This document shows positions 6,310 to 11,326 of a DNA stretch of 11,326 nt, in pieces (positions within the stretch are counted from its first letter, which is position 1; the number at the start of each line of letters is the position of its first letter). Made by a program: the position numbers and the translations under genes. The notes under the pieces were generated by a model, which was given only the letters and a program-made list of their open reading frames with translations, had not been told where the DNA came from and ran no database searches. The DNA comes from Phycisphaerae bacterium. GTDB taxonomy: Bacteria > Planctomycetota > Phycisphaerae > Tepidisphaerales > Tepidisphaeraceae. The stretch covers positions 1 through 11,326 of the forward strand of contig JACMJD010000635.1 in the NCBI GenBank assembly GCA_014380825.1, written 5' to 3'.

Positions 6310-8103
6310 ATGCAATTCCGCGCCATCCGATACTTCCGCGACGACTGGAAACGCATCACCGTCGTCCTGTTCTGCCTGGCCGGCGCGAACCTGCTGAGCG
6401 TGCTCTGGCCGATTCCGCTGGCGGTTTTGATCGACACAGTGCTCACCGGCAAGACAAGCGATAACTGGCTGTATCGCGCCACGTACGCACTGATGCCCGC
6501 GAACGACAAGGTGAAGCAGATCATCTTCCTGGCGACCGCGATGGCCGTGATCCGCGTGCTGTCGTCGCTCCTGCAAACCATCCAAACCTTCGTGAACATC
6601 CGCATCGGGTACAACGGCCAGGTGCGCGTGCGCGGTGATTTGTTCAGCAAACTGCAAGCCCTCAGCCTCGCGTATCACCGCAGCCAGCCGCAGGGCGATG
6701 CGATTTATCGATTGAGTTCCGATACGAACGGATTCGCCGCGCTGCTGAACGGTCTGGTGGGCACACTGAGCAATGTCGTGATGCTGATCAGCATCGCGTG
6801 GGTGATGTTCACGTTTAATTGGAAGCTGACGCTGGTGGCGCTGTCGGTCGTGCCGCTGCTGATCGTGACAATCCGTAGCTACGGCGCGCTGCTGAAACGA
6901 CGCTACGCCGAGGCGTATCAAGTCGACACGGAACTGACCACCGCGATCCAGCGATCGGTCTCGTCGATCGGTCTCGTGCAGGCGTTTGGCCGCGAGCTGG
7001 ACGAGTTCGCGCGATTCAACAACACGGTCGGCAAGAACGTCAAAGTGCGGATGCGACTGCACCTGGACGAAGTGCTCTACTGGCTGATCCTGGGCCTGAT
7101 CCTCGGCGTCGGCGGAGCGGTGATCACCGGCTACGGCGGGCTGCTCGTGTACCGCGGACAACTCCAGATCGGCATGCTCACCGGGTTCCTGTTCTTCCTC
7201 GACCGGCTGTACGACCCGCTCAACAAACTCTCCGCCAGCGGAACGACATTCGCCGGCGCGAACACGCAGGTGCGCCGCGTGTTCGATGTGCTTGATCTGG
7301 ATCCGGTGATCAAAGATTCGACCGGCGCGGTTCACCTGGCACGACAGCCGCGAACGCTGCGATTCGATCACGTCTCGTTCGAATATCGTCCCGGCGAACC
7401 GGTGGTGCAGGACATCGACGTGACGATCGCGCCGGGACAGATGGTGGCCTTCGTCGGATCGAGTGGCGTGGGCAAGACGACACTGCTGAACCTGTTGCCA
7501 CGATTTTACGATCCGACCGAAGGTGCGCTGAAGCTGGACGATCACGATGCGCGCCACATCAAGGTCGCGGACTTGCGGCGGCACGTCGCGCTCGTGCTGC
7601 AAGACAACGTGATCCTGCCAACAACGGTCGCAGAGAACATTTCGTACGGTCGGCCTGATGCGACCGACGCGCAAATTCATCGCGCCGCGGAAATGTCCGG
7701 CGCCGCCAGCTTCATCGAAAAGCTCCCGCAGAGATACGAAACCCAGATCACCGAATCCGGCAGCAACCTCTCCGGCGGCCAGCGCCAGCGCATCGGCATC
7801 GCGCGGGCGCTGATCACCGAAGCGCCGATCATCGTGCTGGATGAACCGACCAGCGCGCTCGATCCGCAGCACGAACAGATGATCACCGAGACGCTCAAGA
7901 GCTTGAAAGCGCAGCGAACGATCGTCCTGGTCAGCCACCGCCTGAGCACGGTGGCCGACTGCGATCAGATCTTCGTGATGGACCAGGGCAAAATTGTCGA
8001 ACGCGGCACGCACGATGCGCTCATCGCCCAACGTGGCCTGTATTTCAGCATGGCGAAGCATCAGATGAAATTGAAAGACGAAGTGGCAACTACACCAACT
8101 TGA
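6310..8103 (+). CDS. ABC exporter half-transporter (ABCB/MsbA-type, fused TMD-NBD)
   Basis: The protein has 597 residues, the usual length for a half-transporter that works as a dimer in the inner membrane. The N-terminal 320 residues are the type IV exporter domain, with hydrophobic segments near 16-42, 70-92, 145-190 and 255-300. The nucleotide-binding domain is complete: A-loop Tyr359, Walker A GSSGVGKTT (383-391), Q-loop Gln431, signature LSGGQ (487-491), Walker B IIVLDE with Glu512 (507-512), D-loop SALD and switch His543. All catalytic residues are present, so it should be active. Family members flip lipids or lipid-linked glycans, or export peptides and cyclic glucans (MsbA, NdvA). Flanking glycosyltransferase genes point to a glycan-related cargo, which is inference. 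No peptidase C39 domain is present, arguing against bacteriocin export. Confidence 0.94.
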   Translation: MQFRAIRYFRDDWKRITVVLFCLAGANLLSVLWPIPLAVLIDTVLTGKTSDNWLYRATYALMPANDKVKQIIFLATAMAVIRVLSSLLQTIQTFVNIRIGYNGQVRVRGDLFSKLQALSLAYHRSQPQGDAIYRLSSDTNGFAALLNGLVGTLSNVVMLISIAWVMFTFNWKLTLVALSVVPLLIVTIRSYGALLKRRYAEAYQVDTELTTAIQRSVSSIGLVQAFGRELDEFARFNNTVGKNVKVRMRLHLDEVLYWLILGLILGVGGAVITGYGGLLVYRGQLQIGMLTGFLFFLDRLYDPLNKLSASGTTFAGANTQVRRVFDVLDLDPVIKDSTGAVHLARQPRTLRFDHVSFEYRPGEPVVQDIDVTIAPGQMVAFVGSSGVGKTTLLNLLPRFYDPTEGALKLDDHDARHIKVADLRRHVALVLQDNVILPTTVAENISYGRPDATDAQIHRAAEMSGAASFIEKLPQRYETQITESGSNLSGGQRQRIGIARALITEAPIIVLDEPTSALDPQHEQMITETLKSLKAQRTIVLVSHRLSTVADCDQIFVMDQGKIVERGTHDALIAQRGLYFSMAKHQMKLKDEVATTPT

Positions 8104-8106
8104 GAA

Positions 8107-8192
8107 CGTGTCATGCTGAGCGGTACCCCGCGAAGCATCTAGCCTGACGTGTGAAGCCAGATCCTTCGCGGAGTACCGCTCAAGATGACACG
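8107..8192. repeat. TGTCAT...ATCT / AGAT...ATGACA hairpin repeat
   Basis: The left arm 8107-8140 (CGTGTCATGCTGAGCGGTAC... ending GCATCT) and right arm 8159-8192 (AGATCCTTCGCGGAGTACCG... ending GATGACACG) are reverse complements at 30 of 34 positions around an 18-base loop. The core TGTCATNCTGAGCG...GAAGNATCT matches a hairpin that I know as a recurrent intergenic repeat in several soil-bacterial phyla (established by memory, not searched). It begins four bases after the ABC stop and reaches into the next ORF: the in-frame ATG at 8185 is part of its right arm. It looks like an insertion into the intergenic gap of a transcribed block. Confidence 0.85.
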
Positions 8193-8199
8193 CACGCGA

Positions 8200-9447
8200 A
8201 TGATTTCCAGCAACCAAAAACTCCGCATCATCGTCACCGGCATGGTGGGAACGTATCCGCTCGGCGGTGTCGCCTGGGACTATTTCCACTACGTGCTGGG
8301 CTTGGCGCGGCTTGGCCACGATGTGTATTACCACGAAGACACGTGGTGCTGGCCACTCAGTCCGACTCAGGGGTTTCCGGTTGATGATCCGACGTTCAGC
8401 GCGAAGTTTATCGGCGAGTTCTTCGACCAATACGCGCCGGAGTTGAAAGATCGCTGGCACTATCTGTTTCTGCACGAACGAAGCTTCGGCATGTCGCGCG
8501 GGCGATTCGACGAAGTCGCGCGGACCGCGGACTTATTCATCAACGTCAGCGGGGCATCGTTCTTCCCGGACAACCTCAATCCGAAATGTCTGAAAGTCTT
8601 CGTCGACACCGACCCCGGCTACAACCAGATCATGTTGAGCGAGAAATTCGCGTGGTCGGAAAATGTGGAGCGCTGGTGCGATCAGGTCCGCGCGCACGAT
8701 CGACATCTCACCTACGCCGAGAACATATACGCCGACGACTGCATCCTGCCGCGCGTCGGTCTCGATTGGCGGCCGACGCGGTGCGTGGTGACGCTGCCGG
8801 AGTGGGAGAAGATTAGTCATGTCGCGCCGCCGCAGGGCGCGGCGTTTACGACCGTAATGTCCTGGAGTTATTTCAAGGGCAAGCTGATTTACAAAGGCGT
8901 GGAATACGGCGCGAAAGCGCCGGAGTATGAGAAGTTTCACGATCTGCCACGCAGCGTGAACGTGCCGCTGACGCTGGCGGTTGCCGGTCAACACAAGGAC
9001 AAAGACGTCATCACCCGCGATGGCTGGAACTTCGTCGAAGGCTGGCCACTCACGCTCACCAGCACGAGCTATCAGAAGTTCATCGCCGATTCGCTGGGCG
9101 AGTGGTCGGTGGCGAAGAATTGTTACGTCGCGACCAACAGCGGGTGGTTCAGTTGTCGAACCGCGTGTTATCTCGCCGCAGGTCGACCGGCGGTCGTGCA
9201 GGACACGAAGTGGTCGCGATTTGTTCCGAGTGGTAATGGTTTGATCGCGTTCGACACCATGGAAGAGTCGATCGCCGCGCTCAAGCGCGTCGCGAGCGAC
9301 GCCGCTAAACATCGCAGCGCCGCGTACGACATTGCCCGCGAGTATCTCGCGCACGATCGCGTGCTTCCACCAATGATCGACGCGATCTTCGCAACTGATC
9401 GCACCAAAGCGCCGATCGCGCCATCCATTTCTCCATCCAACACATGA
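8200..9447 (+). CDS. GT-B-like putative glycosyltransferase, first of a tandem pair
   Basis: This 415-residue cytoplasmic protein has no signal peptide or membrane segment. It starts with a Rossmann-like strand and a conserved TYPLGG turn, then GLARLGHDVYYHED (residues 34-47), ADLFINVSG, VFVDTDPGYNQ, DWRPT, and a C-terminal block SGWFSCRTACYLAAGRP (314-330) followed by GNGLIAF (345-351). The N-terminal LGHxV...ED pattern and the C-terminal PxGNGL...ESIAAL pattern are typical of GT-B nucleotide-sugar enzymes, where the C-terminal half binds the donor. I cannot place it in a named CAZy family. The neighbouring gene product shares all these blocks, so they are paralogs. The start is taken at ATG 8200 because the in-frame ATG at 8185 lies inside a repeat; neither has a clear Shine-Dalgarno site. 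The acceptor is unknown. Confidence 0.72.
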   Translation: MISSNQKLRIIVTGMVGTYPLGGVAWDYFHYVLGLARLGHDVYYHEDTWCWPLSPTQGFPVDDPTFSAKFIGEFFDQYAPELKDRWHYLFLHERSFGMSRGRFDEVARTADLFINVSGASFFPDNLNPKCLKVFVDTDPGYNQIMLSEKFAWSENVERWCDQVRAHDRHLTYAENIYADDCILPRVGLDWRPTRCVVTLPEWEKISHVAPPQGAAFTTVMSWSYFKGKLIYKGVEYGAKAPEYEKFHDLPRSVNVPLTLAVAGQHKDKDVITRDGWNFVEGWPLTLTSTSYQKFIADSLGEWSVAKNCYVATNSGWFSCRTACYLAAGRPAVVQDTKWSRFVPSGNGLIAFDTMEESIAALKRVASDAAKHRSAAYDIAREYLAHDRVLPPMIDAIFATDRTKAPIAPSISPSNT

Positions 9448-10598
9448 AGATCGTCGTCGGCGGATACATCGTCTCCTTCCCGCTGGGCGGCATGACCTGG
9501 CACCACCTGAATTATCTCCTCGGTTTGCACGAGCTTGGCCACGAGGTCTTCTTCCTCGAAGACGGCGGGCAGTGGATTCTGCCGTACAACCCGACCACGA
9601 AGGAAGTCGGAGTCGACAGCAGTTATGGTCGGGCGTACCTCGAGAAAACATTTCGCGATTTCGGGTTGCCGATTCGGTGGTGCTATCACCTCGAACAGGA
9701 AGGCCAGTATTTCGGTGCGACCGAGCAGGAGTTGAACGACGTCCTGCGCGATGCCGACCTGCTTGTTTGCGTGAGCGGCGTCACCGCGATGCGCCCGAAT
9801 CGTCCGCGTCCCAAACGCACGCTGGTGATCGATACCGATCCGGTCTTCACGCAACTGCGCATGACCGAGAACGAAGAATTCCTGAACTACTACAAGCAGT
9901 TCGATCACGTCGCGACGTTTGGCCGCCTGATTGGCACGAGCGACTGCCCACTGCCGACGCACGGGTTTGATTGGATTCCGACGAATCAACCGATCGCGAT
10001 GAACCATTGGCCAGTCGCGCGCGGGCCGCGCACGAGCGACAATTACACGACAATCGGCAAGTGGGAACACGGCGGCCGCGCGGTGACATTCAATGGTCAA
10101 TCGTATCTCAGCAGCAAAGCGGTCGAATGGATGAAGATGCTCGACCTGCCGCGACAAGTCCCCTGGCGAATGACGATCGGCATGCAGGCGATGCCCGCCG
10201 ACGTGCGCGCCGAATTCGAATCGCATGGCTGGCATTTCACCGACGCCGAATCCGCCAGCGCCGATTGCCGCACGTTCAGCGCTTTTCTACGGAACTCCGC
10301 CGGCGAATTCACCGTGGCCAAGCAGATCTACTCCGGCGTGCCGAGCGGTTGGTTCAGCGATCGCAGCGCGTGCTATCTCGCTAGCGGCAAACCAGTGGTG
10401 ACGCAATCAACCGGATTCGAAACTTGGTTGCCGCCAGGAAACGGGCTCGCATCGTTCACCACGACGGAAGAGGCCGCGAGCGCACTGCGGCGGATTCATG
10501 ACGACTACGACATCCACGCGACCGGCGCGCGCCGACTCGCCGAACAATTCTTCGATTCACGTCGCGTTCTCACGGAGCTGGTCGATCGCGTGATGTAA
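9444..10598 (+). CDS. GT-B-like putative glycosyltransferase, second of a tandem pair
   Basis: The 384-residue soluble protein is a paralog of its upstream neighbour. It has SFPLGG (11-16), GLHELGHEVFFLED (27-40), ADLLVCVSG (104-112), VIDTDPVFTQ (128-137), DWIPT (176-180), GEFTVAKQIY (287-296), SGWFSDRSACYLASGKP (301-317) and PGNGLASF (331-338). The conserved SGWFSxRxACYLAxGxP block sits where GT-B enzymes bind the nucleotide sugar, supporting but not proving that function. Its ATG overlaps the preceding TGA as ATGA, so the two proteins are probably translationally coupled and made in similar amounts. The middle third (about 150-280) differs most between the two paralogs, suggesting different acceptors or partners. 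It ends the glycan block. Confidence 0.72.
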   Translation: MKIVVGGYIVSFPLGGMTWHHLNYLLGLHELGHEVFFLEDGGQWILPYNPTTKEVGVDSSYGRAYLEKTFRDFGLPIRWCYHLEQEGQYFGATEQELNDVLRDADLLVCVSGVTAMRPNRPRPKRTLVIDTDPVFTQLRMTENEEFLNYYKQFDHVATFGRLIGTSDCPLPTHGFDWIPTNQPIAMNHWPVARGPRTSDNYTTIGKWEHGGRAVTFNGQSYLSSKAVEWMKMLDLPRQVPWRMTIGMQAMPADVRAEFESHGWHFTDAESASADCRTFSAFLRNSAGEFTVAKQIYSGVPSGWFSDRSACYLASGKPVVTQSTGFETWLPPGNGLASFTTTEEAASALRRIHDDYDIHATGARRLAEQFFDSRRVLTELVDRVM

Positions 10599-10648
10599 TT
10601 GCGTGCTCGAGACTGTTCGGCCGAATTTGCAATTCACGCTGGCGATCT

Positions 10649-10667
10649 GGAACGCAATTCGCATTCC
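10649..10667 (+). terminator. Possible weak terminator hairpin after the glycan block
   Basis: GGAACGC (10649-10655) pairs with GCATTCC (10661-10667) at six of seven positions around a five-base loop. It is followed by TCTATTTGTT, a broken T-tract. It lies 51 bases after the last glycosyltransferase stop and 33 before the next ATG. The mismatch and imperfect U-run make it weak. Confidence 0.3.
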
Positions 10668-10686
10668 TCTATTTGTTCCATCGCAC

Positions 10687-10694
10687 AAAAGGAG
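10687..10694 (+). promoter_or_regulatory. Shine-Dalgarno site fixing the start of the small basic protein
   Basis: AAAAGGAG ends five bases before ATG 10700. It marks that ATG as the start rather than the in-frame TTG at 10673, which has no such site. Confidence 0.7.
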
Positions 10695-10699
10695 CATCA

Positions 10700-10954
10700 A
10701 TGCCTCGTGGAGATAAATCGTCCTACACCGGCAAGCAGAAGCGCAAGGCCGAGCACATTGAGGAAGGCTACGAAAAGCGCGGCGTTGGAAAACGCGAAGC
10801 CGAACGCCGAGCCTGGGCCACGGTGAACAAGAAAACCGGCGGCGGCAAAAAGAGCGGATCAGGCCGAGAGAAGCCGGAGAACCGATCGTCATCTCGCAAG
10901 GGCGGAAAGAAGGGCGGGGCGGCGTCGCGCGGGCGAAGCAAAAGCAGGAGCTAA
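10700..10954 (+). CDS. Small, very basic KGG-like protein ('plasmid stabilization protein' family)
   Basis: This 84-residue protein is dominated by Lys, Arg, Gly and Ser. Its N-terminal half carries the block KRKAEHIEEGYEKRGV (13-28) and AERRAWATVNK (34-44), which I recognise from a widespread family of small proteins, often labelled 'plasmid stabilization protein' without experimental basis. The C-terminal half is a low-complexity tail with GGGKKSGSGR and RKGGKKGG, similar to the KGG stress-induced repeat. Such a charge pattern suggests nucleic-acid binding, which is inference. Nothing else here indicates a plasmid or toxin-antitoxin pair: there is no partner gene. The start follows a clear Shine-Dalgarno site. 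It converges on the right-end membrane protein, with a hairpin repeat between. Confidence 0.8.
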   Translation: MPRGDKSSYTGKQKRKAEHIEEGYEKRGVGKREAERRAWATVNKKTGGGKKSGSGREKPENRSSSRKGGKKGGAASRGRSKSRS

Positions 10955-10967
10955 GAGGAAATCATTC

Positions 10968-11050
10968 AACCACCAAGGCACCAAGAACACCAAGAAATCA
11001 CATGCTGATTTTTGGTTTGTGCTCTTGGTGCTCTTGGTGTCTTGGTGGCT
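10968..11050. repeat. Complete CACCAAGAA-type hairpin repeat
   Basis: The left arm 10968-10995 (AACCACCAAGGCACCAAGAA...) and right arm 11023-11050 (TCTTGGTGCTCTTGGTGTCT...) are reverse complements at 25 of 28 positions around a 27-base loop. Each arm consists of three CACCAAG units, as in the truncated copy at 1-57. It lies between two convergent genes and its last two bases are part of the TAG stop codon of the minus-strand gene. It may end transcription from both sides, although no U-tract follows. Confidence 0.85.
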
Positions 11051-11326
11051 AAGTTTTTCTCCACATCATCCAACCCACTACCGCCATCACGATGATGACC
11101 ACGATCAGGCCGATGATCTTCCCGCTGCGGCGGGGCGGGTTGAATTCTCCGCGGTGAGTTGTTCGTTCTACTTGAAAAGAGTTCGGGTCGACCACCTCTT
11201 CGCAATGACGGATTTCGCCCATGTGAGGTCGTCGCCTTGCGTTCGGGCATCGCGCGATTGGACGCTTCGAACTCAAGCGTCATCCGCGCGCCGTTCTCGC
11301 GATTCGTTCCGCTGACTTTGTATTTC
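11049..11326 (-). pseudogene. Short single-pass membrane protein, partial and apparently frameshifted
   Basis: The gene enters from the right edge. In one minus-strand frame, 11325 to about 11224 encodes KYKVSGTNRENGARMTLEFE and then SNRAMPERKATTS, a compact soluble N-terminal domain; its initiator probably lies only one or two codons outside the window. After that the frame turns into Arg/Pro-rich noise. The sensible continuation lies in another frame from about 11222: MGEIRHCEEVVDP, a polar linker with PPRRSGK, then a hydrophobic helix from IIGLIVV to GWMMW and the end RKT. Removing one base near 11223 joins the two into a protein of about 91 residues with an N-terminal cytoplasmic domain and a C-terminal anchor. 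Alternatives are a sequencing error, or a separate 57-residue protein starting at ATG 11222, which lacks a Shine-Dalgarno site. Function unknown. Confidence 0.55.

Noticed and set aside
5860..8475. An 871-codon open frame on the minus strand, opposite the ABC transporter gene and its flanks
   Set aside because: It lies antisense to an intact ABC transporter with all motifs. Its protein is rich in Arg, His, Gln and Asp with no recognisable domain, which is what codon bias of a G+C-rich gene produces on the opposite strand. It also crosses the 8107-8192 hairpin.
8533..10235. Minus-strand open frames of 372 and 355 codons opposite the two glycosyltransferase-like genes
   Set aside because: Arg/His-rich translations with no domain, lying over conserved paralogous coding sequence; shadows of the real frames.
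10700..10954. Plasmid origin or toxin-antitoxin module suggested by the 'plasmid stabilization' family label
   Set aside because: There is no partner toxin or antitoxin gene, replication gene or partition gene nearby; the label is historical and carA is a chromosomal housekeeping gene.
10968..11050. Repeated CACCAAG units as a CRISPR array
   Set aside because: The units are 7-9 bases, directly adjacent and arranged as two inverted arms; there are no spacers and no cas genes.
10966..11283. A 105-codon minus-strand frame as an independent gene
   Set aside because: Only its first third looks like protein; the rest is Arg/Pro-rich and runs through the hairpin repeat. It is better read as the first half of a frameshifted gene.

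Overview
This window looks like chromosomal DNA of a free-living Gram-negative bacterium of fairly high G+C. The signs are a housekeeping gene (carA), compact spacing, -10 boxes of the TAGAAT/CATAAT type sitting almost on top of start codons, and several intergenic hairpin repeats. Repeats of the CACCAAGAA type and TGTCAT...ATCT/AGAT...ATGACA hairpins are, from memory, common in soil Verrucomicrobiota (Chthoniobacterales-like) and Acidobacteriota. I lean to one of these phyla, but the sequence alone does not settle it. No tRNA, rRNA, CRISPR array, transposase, integrase or phage gene is visible.

Layout. (1) 1-57 is the right half of a CACCAAGAA hairpin repeat. It is followed by a structured non-coding stretch and then carA (262-1431, +), the small subunit of carbamoyl-phosphate synthetase; carB is not next to it. 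(2) A secreted TraB/GumN(TIKI)-like protein (1507-2484, +) faces a calcineurin-like metallophosphoesterase (2567-3430, -), with an imperfect hairpin repeat filling the 82-bp gap between their ends. (3) After a roughly 200-bp divergent region comes a four-gene + strand block from 3631 to 10598. It encodes a large membrane protein fusing a glycoside-hydrolase-like TIM barrel to a family 2 glycosyltransferase, a full-length ABCB-type ABC exporter half-transporter, and two tandem paralogous GT-B-like putative glycosyltransferases overlapping by ATGA. (4) At the right are a small basic KGG-like protein (10700-10954, +), a complete CACCAAGAA hairpin (10968-11050), and a convergent short single-pass membrane protein (11049 to beyond the window, -) that appears to carry a one-base frameshift.

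Working together. The 3631-10598 block reads as a putative surface-glycan or exopolysaccharide assembly and export unit. The membrane GT2 would polymerise or start a glycan, its fused hydrolase-like domain would trim or transfer it, the ABC protein would move a glycan, glycolipid or related product across the inner membrane, and the two GT-B-like proteins would add sugars in the cytoplasm. This is inference from gene content; the product is unknown. It is the best candidate for an undescribed system here. Four of the genes appear to be expressed from leaderless or near-leaderless promoters, while the TraB-like gene and the small basic protein carry clear Shine-Dalgarno sites.
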